Shown: positions 35,078 through 47,981, numbered from the stretch's first letter. The stretch is 64,000 nucleotides of DNA from Fistularia commersonii (GCA_037954325.1 JBBMNZ010000015.1:11386501-11450500); one strand, 5' to 3'. A program made the numbers and translations. The notes: generated by a model not told the origin, from the sequence alone.

Positions 35078-38000
35078 GGCCATAAATTCAATTGTGATTT
35101 AAAATAAATAATAAATAATCCCGTTAATATGTAACAATCACATGGGGAAAAAAAAAAAACAATACGTCAAATATTTGGGTGGAATCCCCTGAACTCAGTC
35201 ACGAATAAATTGACCCGACGAGCCTATTTGTGGCCGATTTGTGCAAACGAATCAAGGGATGACATAAGGGAATAACCCGCTTCCTTAGCTTCGGTAAAAA
35301 TGCGAGCTAACCTCCTCACGGGCCGACACCTGCTTCGCCGTTACGTAACGTCCCGCAGAGAAACGCGGGCTGGAAAATGCACAGGGGGGGGTTGACAGTT
35401 GTGCGGTAAGTCTGTGCGCATGTGTGTGTGTGTGTATGTGTGTGTGTGTGTGTGTGTTGAGTGGTTTGGAAGCACAGCTGTAGTCTGGATTAGATTCTCC
35501 TGTCCCACAATCCCTTACTGCAGCCCCACGAAATGATAACAATAATAATCCCGTCACATCCCAACCCCGGAGGAGGGTGAAGGTCCTCTCCAACTTCCTC
35601 CCCAATTTATTTATCTATTGTCCCCATAGTAACCAAGCTGCAACCTTAACCTGAGTGCTTTTTTTTTTTTAACTTGCTGCAAATATTAGCTTGATGAGCA
35701 ACCTGGTCTCGGCCTACACCGTCTGCCCCGACTCGTCGATTCACGTGTCTTGGCGATTGACGACAACATGTTTATTCCCGGTGTTTTTTCAGCCGGATCG
35801 TCTCCATCATCCACACACTGTTAGCTCGCTGCTGGGGAATTCAAAACGCGTCAGTAAATTTCCAATTAATTTTTATTAACGCCGATCTTTTTTTTTTTTT
35901 CGCAGTCCTGAAACTCGAACGAATGCGAAGTAATCAAAAATTAAGAACGTTATCCCGCGAATAGTCCGCCTCACGGGACGGGTGGCGATCGAGGAGCTAA
36001 ATTTTTGTCCTAAAAGCCTGATTTTTGCAGGGGAAAAAACAAACAAACAAAAAAAAAAAAACCCAACAAAAAACAAAATGGCATGATTGTGTACGCGTCG
36101 CCCCAAAATAATTTCCTCATGAGGACAACTTTTAAAACAGGCGCCGAATAAAGTAGGAGTTCAGCTGGAGGCAACAGAAAGGAGGGTGGAGCGGTCACAC
36201 TGTCACGTCCTCCTTTAAACTCCCGTTTTGTTTGTTTTTTTTCCACTTGGTTTGTGCTTTTTAACCCCCCCCTCCGCGGCGGTGCACTTTGGTCCGGCCC
36301 GAGCATCCGAAACGGATTAATAATTGAAATGTTTTGAGAACCAACACTGTGCGTTCAATGCTGTTCTTCTGAAAATAAACCGGACAACGTTCGGTCGTCC
36401 CTGCGGAAAAATAATGGATTCATTTTGTCCGGCTCCGAGAGTCGTTCCTTACGATCACTGGACGCTCTGATACCGAAAAAAAAAGAAAAGAAGAAAAAAA
36501 AAGGTAATTAGAGATGTTTAACTGGATGCAATCATACAGAAAATTAGTAATTAGGGAGACGAGGACATTCTAATCTGGATAAATAAAAGCCCTGATTTCC
36601 ACAAAGCCAGCTCAGATATTTAATACCGTGGTCAGTGACGCCTTCCGAGGGGGAGAGGATCGCAAGGCGGAGAAAGGTCTCATTAAAAAAAAACAATAAA
36701 ATAAAAAAAAAATGTAGCTCATGCTATGCTAACATTTGTTAGCTTAGCATGCTAGCATGCTGCCAGATTCATCCTGATGTAAAAAAAAAAAACTTAGCGG
36801 CATCAGATTTCAGGAGTGTATCAAACTCGTGAGTAGCACACCATGGTCACTGTGGAGAACGTGGACCCGAGAGCACCGTTGAATACTGGATCATCTTGTT
36901 CCAGGTTCTCGTTCACAAGAGTCTGCAAATTCTCCACGAGTCCATGAGCTACAAGCGGCCGCATCTTCTGAGCTCATAGGCAGGATCTGAAGATCTTCTC
37001 TGGGGTGCTACCTGAGGACTGTGCATCCCATCAGTAGATGTTGAACAGCCAAACTCTTCTTTGTCACTACATCTGTTGGGGTTGGAAACCATCCACTGGT
37101 GACAATCTCTGGAGTGGGCTAAGATAAGGTGTCATACAGAAAACATCTTCGGGTACTACTCCAGGCAGTAGGTCCGTCAGAGTTCTGGAGGAACTCCATG
37201 GCCTGGGGTATGGAGGGAGGCGCCAAAAAACTCCTTACTCCATTGTGGAGCGCAAAGGGCAACCACTAAACCTGTCACTGTTTGGGCACTGATGAAACTC
37301 CAAGTCCAAATATCTGCAACGGTACCAGGAGCTCCTCTGCGCCCAAGACCACAGAGAGAACCCTGATGCGGCAGCGCATTCGGCAGGTTCATGACGGTGA
37401 CTGGGTCAGCAATTAACCTTCCATATTAATTAATCATTCAGGGGAAAGAACGTGGCTGGCTGACATTAGCAAGCGCAGGTGCATTAAGAGCAGCTTACCG
37501 ATGAATTATGGAGCTCGGAAGCATCTACGATGTGACCCAGGTACTTCACTGACTCTGGGAAAAGAGGCACTTCTCCTCCGTGACATTCCCGGCACTCCTG
37601 TCAAATTATCCTGAGGTTTTAGGCGAGTTTTATCCCCGGACCAACCGAAGGCTTACAACGGGCGACTAGAATTCCCAAAAAGTTAAACGGGAGTAGCAGA
37701 GAACTCCGGAGTGTAACGGAGAGGAACTTTCGGAAGTCCTCTGGAGTGTTTGACATCCGGGCTTGGTAGAACCGAGCGGTGGAAATGTCTTCAAGGGAAG
37801 AAATCAAGTCCAGTTGCCACCATAAGATCTTGGCCTCCTTAGAGATCAAGCAGGGTGGCCCTCAGATGCTGCTCCTGGTCAGTTCCTGCAACAATCCCAG
37901 AGCTGAAGAAGCGCCGATCTACTCATCCGTTGGCTCGAAGGTCGAGGTTGGCACAGAAGGCAGAGGTCAGAGAAAGTGAAGTCGCGTCCAGATTGGCCTG

Positions 38001-41000
38001 TTGGCGGCGGGTCCAGCGTTTGGTCCCGCCTCGTTGTCTCTGCCAGATTTCATTTCGTCGCCTGCCCCCTTTTTAGCCCCTCCTTGCTTCGCCGTCCCTC
38101 CCGCTCCGCCTGAGGTTACCTCCATTCTCCGATCCTCCCACTCGCAATCCGAGCGGTCGCTTTTCATCTTTCTTTTTTTTTTTTTTTTTTTTTTATTTCG
38201 CTAGCGTGCCTGCCTGCCGTGGTCTTTCCTCCCACGAGCGTGACGGCCTCGCGATTCCTGTTGCAAACGTCATCAGGCGGTCCGATGGTTTTTCTTTTCC
38301 GCGCCGCCGGAGAGTTTCATCTTGTTTTTTTTTTTTTTTTTTCGAGAGTGAGTTCAAAGGGAGTTCTTCAAAAAGCCAACGTTTCCATCAAAAGATGTCT
38401 CCACGCCGCTTTCATATTCAGTCCAGAAAACAAGTCTGCCCTGTGGGACGTCCTCCTAATTCATAGTGTCAGGGGCTCCGCAAATTCCGGAAAAGACCGG
38501 CCAGACTCCCTCTGGCCTGGCGCTTTGGATTAAAAAAAAAAAAAAAAAAATCTAATTAGCATCGAGACGCCTCCGGACAACGTGTCAAAAACTGAGCCCT
38601 GGACTCAGCGGGGAAAAGGTGCACCAAAACTCACATTCACGTCAAAAACGTCTGAAAACTATGTTGCGCGGGAAATCAAAATTCAATTTTCAAAAAAAAA
38701 AAAAATCTGCAAAACTGGTTTGTTGACAGAAAAGCAGCGAGCTAGCATCTTAGAGTTAAACATCAATTGGATGTTTGTATTTTCATGTTTCGCTCTTAAG
38801 AAAAAAAAAAGAAGCCCTTCCGAGAGCTAACCTGTAGCCATGCTCACACTTAGCATGCTAACGCCATGCTTGCTTGAGCCACACAGCAACTCTGGACAGA
38901 GCTTTTATTTATGCCAGGTTGCGGACTCGCCCATTCACATGCAGATTTCAAATGGACTTGAGTCGGCGCGTTCCACCAAGAAGATACCACAACTCATCCG
39001 AGTGCTTCTGAAGATTGTTACTCATCTCAAAACCCGAGAACCCCTTTTTACGATGCAGGTGTGATAAAACACAGCGATTGGGGGACACCATTGGGAAAAA
39101 AGGGGGGGTTCTTAGCACAAATAGTTGTATATTCCCACCACGAGTGGGAGTTTGACGTCCAGAACCTGAGTGTCTGCCGCTCTCAGACTCAGATCTCCTC
39201 CGCCGGTTTGCCCCCCAGGCGAACTCGTCCTGTCACACTCCCGAACCCTTTCCAGATTGCCATGGGAACCAAAATCATCGCGTCGAGAGCTTTCGCAGGG
39301 TTTTTATTTCCCTTCCTGGATGCGGTAGGAGGAACCCATATGGTCGCAGTCTGGAACATCGCTCTCCGCTCACATTTGGGAATCCAACGTGATCCGAGCT
39401 AATTGGGTCACAGGAGCCGAGGACCCAGGAAAGTTCCAGAGGATGGAGGATCCCGAGAGCCGCGCATCTTGAAAGCTCGACGCATGCGAGGATCGTCACG
39501 TCCGCCGCCGTTCGTCCAATCAATAACCCCGTTGACGCGGTCAGCCATTGTCCAATCTTTGCCAGATTAAGACCAAACTGGGATTAAGGCGCCGCCCTCA
39601 CAACAACATGTTCTGCTCGTCTTAAACCTGAATGAGGTCAGTGAGGAAGGAAGGGTGGACTGGGGAATTGTTCTAGCCATGATGGAGGCCCAGTGACCTC
39701 CAGAGAAGAAGACCTCCGGTATTCAAAGTGCGCCACGACCTTCTAAACACACCGAAGTCCGATTGACAGCTTATTTTCCACTCCAGCTCGGTACCTTCCT
39801 GGCTTTGGTAAATTCATTTCCCAGGCGGTGGACGCCCCCCAAAAATTTTTTCCCAAATACTCCCCAGAAAGAAGATACCTGGCATCACTGCCGAACCCCC
39901 CAATCCACCAAAGACAATATGTGTCGATGCCAAGTTACTCATCAGATGTCGCATCACAGCATTTGAACCAGACTCCAAGGGGAATGATCGACAAGCTACT
40001 CCTGAAAACGCCTTAGTCTGAACAATGCCCCTGTTCGATCGCAGCTTCCCGCATCATGAACTCGAGATTCCGCGGGGTTTCCGTTTCACCCGTCGGACAA
40101 AGAGGTGCCAAAATCGGCGGGGGGTTCAAGCGCAGCGACAATAAGCACCCGTCTCTGACTGTTACGGGTTCCCCTTCAAAATTAGGTCGGTGCAAGACGG
40201 CGGACGCAACATTTCACCAGGAAGGTGACGGGCAGAGCCCTTTCCATTTTTGTCGGCGCCTCGACCTCGGCAAAATAAATGTATGAATAAATAAATAAAA
40301 AATTGGAGGATCAACACGTGGTACCAGAAAGCAGATGGTCTACTACGAGATCCACGCATTGAAATGAGGGCATCTACCAAAATGAACTCTTCCGGTAGCC
40401 ACGGCAACAAAGAGAAACCATGCAAAGAAAGAAAATAGAAAAGGCGACGGGAATGAACAAGGCCTACCTGGGCCATCTGCATTGATGTGTCTGCTCAATG
40501 ACTTTTTGGTCAGGATTTAGGTGACCATGGCAACAAGAATCAACCAGAAGTGTCCGTCCAGAAAACGCCCCCCCCCCCCCAAAAAAAAAGAAATGGCAAT
40601 ACATACCGCTAAAATACAAGTCCAGAGGTCGTAAATAATAACCAATAAATCAATAACAACACCAATAAATGCCGAAAAAAGCAATGACCTTCTCATCGCT
40701 TTATCTTCTACGCTCCTGATGGTTGACCTGCCGGTCCATCTCCACTTCCTCAGACTGAGGAAGCTCAGGGACGTAGGAGGCCCGACCAATCAGAGTTGAG
40801 GAGCAAATGGCGGTTCCAGAGGAACGTGGATGGACTACGGAGTACAGCTCGGGACCTCCGGATGGGGACCAACCCCGTGAGAACGAGCGGCCGAGATGAA
40901 GAAGAAGCGCGCGATGGAACAGCCAATCGGAGACAAGAAAAAGACGAAGGAACAGCCAATCAAACCAAGAAGGCACGAGTCGATAAAAAAAACCATCAGG

Positions 41001-41676
41001 TAGCGAAACCCCCCTTGCAGTGTCGGCCATCTTGTCTTATAAAACCAGAAGCTTCTCGTTCTAAGCCGACGGGAGGGCTTTACATCCTCGATTGGCCGAC
41101 CCTTTCCCAAATGGCCGCTTGTCGTTGGCCGAGAGATTCTATCGTTCACGACGACGATAAAGAAAATATTTATCAAGATTTCTGTCAAAACTCAAACAAC
41201 AAACCCCGGGGATAAAACTTCACTCCTCAGAAGGTCAGGATTGAGAAGAACCAAACAATAAACTGGAAGCCATAAAAACAACCGATATTGGGATAAAAAC
41301 CCGAAATAAAAGGCAGCGGGCGGAGCCGGGCGCCGGCGGTTTCACGGCCTTCCGGGCAAACACACGCTGACTTTTTAATAGCGGCCCATTTTGCCTCGTA
41401 GCAAGGCTCGTTGGTTTTCAAATTGAATTTTTTTTTGTCCCCCCTTTAATTCAAGCGCCAGGCAAACGCAGGCGTCAGATTAAAGAGGCCATTTGGTCCA
41501 ACAACCAGATCTACTCTCTGTGTCTTTGCCGACGAGGAAGGGGATGGCGAGAAAGGGTCGAAGGACTTAAAAAAAAAAATGGCAAAACACTTACACAAAA
41601 CAGACGAGGTGTATTATTCAGCTCCTTTTCATTCCTTCGTCACATCTGAGATCGGCAAGATATAACCATGAACCTC

Positions 41677-41943
41677 CATGTTAAGCTCATTTATATAGAT
41701 AAAATGAGTTCATCTATTTCAAGAATTTTATTTATATTTCATATTTATACATTTTTGGATTTTTATCTATATAAAATGAGCTCATTAATTTCTATGAATG
41801 TTAATATTGTCCATGTTTACATTTTATATTTTCATACATATACATGTATAAAAAATAAGATCATTTATTTCTATATTTTATACGTATAAATTCTATATTT
41901 TCATTGATATGTATATATATATATGTATAAATAAAATGAGCTT
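41677..41943. repeat. AT-rich tandem repeat, unit 72-81 bp
   Basis: A block close to TATAAAATGAGCTCATTTAT recurs near 41700, 41772, 41850 and 41931, with ATATTTCATATTTTATA-like sequence between. About 3.5 copies. The core is palindromic (ATGAGCTCAT). Confidence 0.65.
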
Positions 41944-42483
41944 TATGTGAAAGTATCAAAGATTTTCCTCTTTGGACACTGATATTTACAGAAGTTGAAG
42001 AACGTCATTTTTCAGACCTTCTGAATTTGGTGATATATTTTACTTTTTTTCTTCCTACATCGGGAGAAATTATAGATGGCCATTAACTTTACGTTGCAAA
42101 AACAATATATTGCAAAAAAAACTAGATATTTTTTTAAATTCAGCAATGAAATTAGAAGAAAATCTGCAAGAAATTTCATCAATTAATCCGGAGGAAATTT
42201 GCCAAAAAAAAAAAAGTCTCCTGATAAAATAAATAAAAAAAATTTAACTTTTTTGACTTATACTCAAATTTAATACATATAAATAATCAACACTTGGCCT
42301 CCAAACTTCAAAGGAAAATACATGAAAACTAAAAACCCTGACTGCAGAAAAATTCTAGTAAAACACACACACACACCACATTTTGCAGAAAAAAAAAAAT
42401 CAGCAAAAGCACATTTTCTTCTTGTTTTTTTAAAATGTCACCAGTACATTGCTGGGATTGGGGGGGGGCAGATGGAGTGTGGT

Positions 42484-42493
42484 GTGTGTGTGT

Positions 42494-42564
<71 letters not shown>

Positions 42565-42565
42565 T

Positions 42566-42600
<35 letters not shown>
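42484..42600. repeat. (GA)n joined to (GT)n
   Basis: About 36 GA units (42494-42562) are followed by about 15 GT units (42570-42600). The pure purine strand could form triplex DNA. It sits just left of the putative CpG-island promoter. Confidence 0.95.
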
Positions 42601-42601
<1 letters not shown>

Positions 42602-42779
42602 TATCAAAATAACAAAACAAATCCACGGAGTCTCCAGAGATGCACACCGGTCCTCCTCCCGTGACCTGTCCGAACAGAGCGCCTCTTGTCCGGCCTTCAG
42701 GCGCCGAAGACCGCCGCTGAATCTTAATAGATCCCCCCCCCCCCTCCGAACCCCCTCACGGAAGCGCGCCTGCAGATTG

Positions 42780-43690
42780 TGAACTGCGCGCTCCCGCCCA
42801 ATTCACAATCTGCATCTTCTGAGGACGTGCACGCGGCGGTTCCATTGCAGCACGGCGGCGAACGCGCACGTCGACGCGACGGGAGCCTCAGAGGGCGATG
42901 ATGGAGCGCCCGGTTTTTACCGGAGGAGGAGGAGGAGGGGGAGGCGGGCGGTGTGGGGGGAACGGGGGGGGGGGACGTGACGGCTCACCGTGCGGCCGCT
43001 CCGGAGGCTCCCATTGGCCGGAGAGCGGCGGCGGAAAACGTCCGGTAGCAACCCGGAGCGGCGGGATTGAGACGGTGCGTCAAGACGGTGCGCAATGTGC
43101 AAAGTCACCAAAGCGTGCACGCAAACACACACACACACACACACACATGCATGGTTAAAAAAAAAAAAAAAGAAAAAGGAGATGATGGTGGAGGAGGAGG
43201 AGACGTCCTACCTTGCAGGTCGCGGCCGCCGCGGCTGCAGCCTCCCTGTGCGTGGACGCGGTTCGCCGCGGGGCCGCCGCTCCTCGCCGCCGTCCTCATC
43301 GCGCGGTGCCGGTGCGGTCACGGTTCCGTCCGGGAGGGAGGGAGGAGGAGGAGGAGGAGGAGGAGGAGGGAGGGATGGAGGGATGGGGGGGAGGAGGAGG
43401 AGGAGGAGGAGGAGGAGGTCGTCTCAGCGCACCTTCTTCCTCCTCGTCCGCAAACAGAAAGTCCTCTTCCTCCTCCTCTTCCTCTTCTTATCGGGGTTCT
43501 TCTCCCGGTTCGGGTTCCGGTTTTCAACCGGAGAGGAGGAGACGCAGACTTTGGCGGCGGAGAACGGGGGGATGACGAAGAGGAGGAGGAGGAGGAGGAG
43601 GAGGAAGGCTACGGCGTCAAAAGTCGACGCGGCGGTTCATCCTGCGTCCCGCGGCCGTCCATGACGGGAATAATCCACGGCGCCGTGACA
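42780..43690 (-). promoter_or_regulatory. nlgn2: CpG island, probable nlgn2 promoter and untranslated exon 1
   Basis: CpG is frequent throughout, with many CGGCGG and GCGGCCGC words, in contrast to the CpG-poor flanks. On the minus strand CTGCAAG is followed by GTAGGA (exon end 43212) and GCACG by GTGAGC (exon end 42989), both usable as 5' splice sites. CCAATGG on the minus strand (about 43012-43018) is a CCAAT-box candidate. Several GGA-repeat purine tracts (43345-43420, 43580-43605) are included. A non-coding exon 1 here would splice to 26689. The direction of transcription and the link to nlgn2 are inference; another gene's promoter is possible. Confidence 0.45.
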
Positions 43691-43859
43691 CGGGAGGGGG
43701 TGGGTGGGTGAGGGGTGGGGGTGGGGGGTAAAGAAAAGAGGGGGATGAAGAGGAGGAGAGGAGGAGGAGGAGGAGGGGAGGAGAGGAAACGTGTGTGAAT
43801 ATATGTCTTTTAGGGAGAGGAAGGAAAATCAGGTGTCCAATCTGGTTTGTTACGCGCCT

Positions 43860-44135
43860 GCGTGGAGCGCAACTCCGTCTGTCCTCCTCCCTCTCTCTCT
43901 CTCTCTCTCTCTCCCTTGTCTAACTTGCTCTCCTCCCCTCTTTCCCTCTCTCTTCCTCACCCCTCCGTTCTTCCCTCCCTCCCTCTCTTTCCACTGGTCT
44001 TCTCTCCATCCCTCTTTCCTTCTCCATCCCTCCACTCTCTCTTCTCTCCCTCTTTTTCTCCATCCCTTGTCCAACTTTTCCTCCTCCAACTTGCTCTCCT
44101 GCTCCCTTTCTCTTTCCACTCATCCCCCTTTCCTC
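43860..44135. repeat. polypyrimidine CT/TCCC tract
   Basis: The plus strand is almost free of purines for nearly 270 bases (CTCTCTCT, CCCTCCCTCCC, TCTTTCC words). Such tracts next to promoters may form triplex (H-DNA) structures. It lies directly right of the CpG island. Confidence 0.8.
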
Positions 44136-44593
44136 CCACCACTAAGAGTTTGGATGAACACACCTGAGTTGGTGGAGGAGAGGAAGCGATTGATGAAGAA
44201 GGAGTGGAATGGACCCGGACAGATAATCTGGATTAATAATGAGAATAAAAAGAAACAAATCAGGTGAGATTATCCTGCAGAGATGCTTCCGCGCCGTGCT
44301 ATGACATGTTAGCGACCAGATTATTAGCTTATCGGATCTCTTTTCGCTAATCTGGGTTTATTTATTTATGTTTTTTTTTTTTTTTGTTTGTTTGCATGTT
44401 GACAATCTGTGACTTTGGGGGTGTTTGTTTTTGCACGGCGCCGGTTTATATGTTTGTTTGTTTTTATAGCTTACATTTTTAATGCACATTTTTAGGGTAT
44501 TGTGTGCGCTGCAGTTTTTTTTGTTTTTTTTTGCTCATCTTTTGCTAGCTTTCATTTTTAGCTCTGCAAATTTGCATTTTTTTCTTTCAAATT

Positions 44594-45045
44594 TAAGATG
44601 GTGCTAAAATGTAATATATGAGTGCAGTGTAAAAAAAAAGAAAAGGGTTCGCTCATTAAATTGTAATTACACTATAATACTATGTTAGTGTGTGTTTGGG
44701 GTTTAATTAAAAATGAAACGAAAAAAAAAGTTATTCCCTTCAGGGAAACTGATATTTCACAGAGACTGATATTTTACATATTTCACAGCGCCCCCTTGTG
44801 GAGGGAGGACCACTCCGGCAGAACTGCACGACCCACAGAGAGGGAGAAAGTGGGGAAAAACATAAAGAGAAAGCGACCAAAGAAACGACGGGGAAGGAAA
44901 ATCTGATATTGGCTACCTTGTACTTATTCTTTCCTCATGACTGTGGATCATCCGTTTTAACTGTAATTTTCCCATCACGTAACTTTTCTACTCAGTATTA
45001 TTACACATAATATTGTTAACTTGTTCAATCTGCACCTGCTGGTCT
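44594..45045 (+). repeat. diverged duplicate segment, copy A
   Basis: It aligns in order with 47982-48455: AAGATGGTG, ACACTATAATACTATGTTAG, GGTTTAATTAA, CACAGCGCCCCCT, GAAACGACGGGGAAG, TTTTAACTGTAATT, CACGTAACT. Each copy carries one CTCF-like AGCGCCCCCT motif (44787-44801 here). Confidence 0.7.
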
Positions 45046-45063
45046 TTTGCACTTCAGGTTATC

Positions 45064-45672
45064 ATAATTTCTGGACAATAAGCTGATACTTTTTTCACAT
45101 GCTTCAACCACTGTGGCTTAAATAATGATGCAGCTAATATGTGGTTGTTTTTTTTGGGGCTAACGAGCTTCACACCGCCAAAACATTTAGAAAATAGATG
45201 GATGGATGGATGGATGGATTTTTCCTTGACTCATTTATTATTAATCTTTTTCATTTTTCCTGTTACAGGCACTGTTGGGGAAAAAACAGCATTTCCACTA
45301 CATTTTTGTGGATGTTACCAGTGTGTATTAAATTAAAAGTTTTAAAAAATGTTCCTGTGTAAATGTCTCATATTACAACGTCGACAGCTGCAACTTATAG
45401 ACAAGACATATCAATATATGTACACATAGATAAGAATAAGAATAAGAATAAGAATATTGTTGTGCCAGAGTTTCAAGTAAAACATAACAATAATAAAGGG
45501 GAGAATAAGAAATACAAATAAAACTATGAAGTGTCAAAGTAACAAGTCAAGGCTATAAAGTGTATTAAGGTCTTAAGTACAAAGATTTTGAGATTCCTTG
45601 CGGCTGAAGGGAGAGGAATTATTTATTATTAGTTATTTTTAGCTGGTGCGGCTTATATTTAGGTATTTATAA
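45064..45672 (+). mobile_element. pogo-like element remnant
   Basis: It starts near TGGACAATAAGCTGATAC and ends GCTGGTGCGGCTTATATTT. Inside are GCTAACGAGCTTCACACCGC, (GGAT)n at 45197-45220 and GGCACTGTTGGGG, all shared with the copies at 60929 and 62771. The transposase is deleted. Confidence 0.65.
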
Positions 45673-46065
45673 AATAAATACCGTTGAAACTAATGTGCCA
45701 ACCACAATTCCAATGAACTTGGGACGTTGCATAAAACATAAATAAATACAAAATACAACATTCTAAAAATAATTTTCAGCCAATAATCACTTGAATACAT
45801 CCGAAGGACAAGAGATGTCATGGTCAAACTGATAAAAGTTGGTGGGTTTTTTTCGTATTCACTCATTTCGAATTCCAAAAAAGCTGGGACGGGGCAACCA
45901 AAGACTGGGGAAGTTGGGAAACGCTCAAGAAAAACACCTGTTTGAATTGGAAAGTGTCGCAATGGGGTGTAAAGGGAGCATCCCGAAAGGCTCCGAAGTT
46001 CACAAGCAAGGACGGGGTGAGGTTCTGCAATTTGTGAACGATGGCGCAAGCAAATAGTCCAACAG

Positions 46066-46410
46066 TTGAAGAGCAAAATTTCTCAATGTGTGATTGCAAG
46101 GCATTCAGGGATTTCATCATGTACGGTCCACGATATCGTCCAAACAGAGCCTCTGGAGAAATCTCCAAAACCAGTGCTGAATGCCCGTGACCTTCCGTCT
46201 CACAGACGGTTGTGCATTACAAACCGGCATCTTTGTGCAAAGGATAAACCATCGTCGGTTAATACAGCTGGCCGCTGCTTCTGCAAAAAGGCAAGTTAAA
46301 ACTGTTAGAGCCAACGCCGTAGGTTGACAACACCAAGAAACACCAGCGGCTTCTCCGCGCTCATCTGATATGGACCGATGGGCCTACATTTCAAATTGTT
46401 CTCGAAAAAA
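46066..46410 (+). pseudogene. Tc1 transposase, N-terminal part
   Basis: Frames give SGISSCTVHDIVQ (second helix-turn-helix), KPVLNARDLPSHRRLCITNR, SVNTAGRC, and after a frameshift VDNTKKHQRLLRAHLIWTDG followed by PTFQIVLEKT. The order matches a Tc1-type transposase, but several stretches are missing and at least one frame change is needed. Confidence 0.7.
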
Positions 46411-46411
46411 C

Positions 46412-47340
46412 AGCGATCCTTTAAGATACCACATTAATTTGTTCCGGCAGTTGATTCGTATGTTGATTTGTTTCGGAGCTTAAATGAATTTTCCCCATTT
46501 AACTTGAGGATGGTACGTATCATGGATGCTTTGCGATTATATTAACGTGCGACATCAGTCACATGTACATTCGTGCTTTGCTATTATTTTGCGCTCAATT
46601 TCCATAGAAAGCATCTTCTTTCTGGGTTCACCACTTGCTTATAAAATGATGCCACATGAATGGTCCTTAAATATACAATTTTAATTTGTTTCCAGAAGTG
46701 GATTTATATGTTGATTTTTTCTTTTTTTTTATCTTCAGTGAATTTTCCCCATTTAAAATAATAACAAATTCATTTGTTCCAACCCCACCCCAACAACTCA
46801 CAAAATAAGGATATTAATATAAAAGAACCCTGAAAAAAATGATGTTTAGTAAAAAATAATACACAAGAGCACAAAAATTATGAGAAGGTCTGAGGGAAGC
46901 TGCGAGATGTTCTTCAAAGTTAGAGCGGCGAGCAGTGCCAGTTCAAAAGATGTGGTGCCGTCATAAAGCGCATTGGAGTCGTGTGCCCTCGCTTGGCGCG
47001 CACCAAGCCAATTTCAAATTTTGATTTTATCTATAATATTCGTACGCTAAGTGATTGGTATCTTAAAGGACCGATCGCTTTGCAATAATATTAAAATACG
47101 CACGGAATCCACTAGCAGCGTCAAGTGAGAGTATGTTTAGTGCGCTGTCCCGCGCTTAAAATAGGCCTATATTAATGCAAATATAAGCATTAAAGGAGAA
47201 AAAGGTAAAATAGCACAGGACAAATGGCCGATATGTATGCACATATTGTATGGTAGTACGATAGAAAAGGTGTTTTGCTTAACAACAAACTCACTTAAAG
47301 ACAGACCCTTGGAACATAACCCCGTTGTTAAGTGAGGACC
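46412..47340. mobile_element. unclassified DNA element nested in the Tc1 transposase
   Basis: It begins CAGCGATCCTTTAAGATACC and ends, reversed, CAGGTGGTCCTCACTTAAC, so both ends share CAGNGRTCCT. Internal blocks such as TGAATTTTCCCCATTTAA occur twice (46490 and 46740). The ends resemble Tigger-type termini. I cannot read a clean target duplication. Confidence 0.5.
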
Positions 47341-47343
47341 ACC

Positions 47344-47780
47344 TGTTCCGGACGTCCCATCCTCCTGGCCCAAGAGGAAAAAGACCGTCAGGATTGCCAT
47401 CAGCGCAAAGTTAAAAAAGTTGTTAGCGCAACTCGCACATCTGTGAAGGCTCTATCCATGCTGAATGATACATCCAGGCTTTGGGAGAACATCTGCCACC
47501 TTTTCCAGGGTCGAATTTCAGCAAGACAATGCAGAGACACGTCCTGGACGCTTGGTAAGAACTGGACTGGCCCGCAAGACTCTATTTGAAAATTTGTGGC
47601 GCGTTAGGAAGCACAAAATACCCTTGAGGAGCTGAAACTGTACGTAAAGAAAGAACGGGAGAGAATTCCACCTCCAAAGCTTAAACCATTAGTGTCCTCA
47701 GTGACCTGGGTGTTGTTAAAATGTTCAAACGAAAGGTGATGTCGCACTTTCGTAAAATGCCTCCGTCCCAGGTTTTTTAG
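47344..47780 (+). pseudogene. Tc1 transposase, C-terminal part
   Basis: The DNA continues the Tc1 gene after the insertion: frames give EEKDRQDCHQRKVKK, then further on TLEELKLYVKKERERIPPPK and LKPLVSSV, the usual C-terminal block. Stops and frame changes make it non-functional. Confidence 0.7.
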
Positions 47781-47981
47781 GAATGTTTTGCAGGGATCAA
47801 ATTCAAAACACGTGAATATTTGTCAAAAAAAAAAAAATATTTTTTCAGTTTGAACATGAAATATCTTGTCCTTTGAGTGTATTCAACTGAATATTGGCTG
47901 AAAATGATTTTCAAATCGGTATATTCAGTTTTTGTTTACGTTTTACAAAAGGTCCCAACTTCATAGGAATTGGGGTTTGTA

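Larger units (their letters stand above)
26690..43211 (-). other. nlgn2: probable first intron of nlgn2, 16.5 kb
   Basis: It is bounded by the acceptor at 26690/26691 and a candidate donor after 43212. Recognisable contents are LINE and SINE fragments (26995, 28985, 31775, 32330 and 34230), CA/TG clusters (33210-33578, 33967-33990, 34817-34843, 35049-35078 and 35421-35457), long A or T runs (32038-32065, 34672-34703 and 38169-38194) and an AT-rich 72-81 bp tandem repeat (41677-41943). Stretches 27450-28950, 29160-31750, 35900-41600 show nothing I can call a gene. Confidence 0.5.
45698..47981 (+). mobile_element. Tc1-like transposon, degenerate, with an internal insertion
   Basis: The left end ACAATTCCAATGAACTTGGG and the right end, reversed CCCCAATTCCTATGAAGTTG, form terminal inverted repeats of a Tc1-type family common in fish. 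Transposase pieces lie at 46066-46410 and 47344-47780, split by about 930 bp of unrelated DNA. It is inactive: frameshifts, deletions and the insertion break the gene. Its right end abuts copy B of the duplicate segment. Confidence 0.8.

Noticed and set aside
43067..43711. Plus-strand frames of about 190-214 codons rich in Glu, Arg and Gly
   Set aside because: Caused by GGA repeats in a CpG island; three frames are open together and no domain is visible.
44142..44270. Exon-like plus-strand frame WMNTPELVEERKRLMKKEW ending at CAG with a GTGAGA donor
   Set aside because: The upstream part is a CT tract, no acceptor is convincing, and I recognise no protein. Could be tested with RNA-seq.
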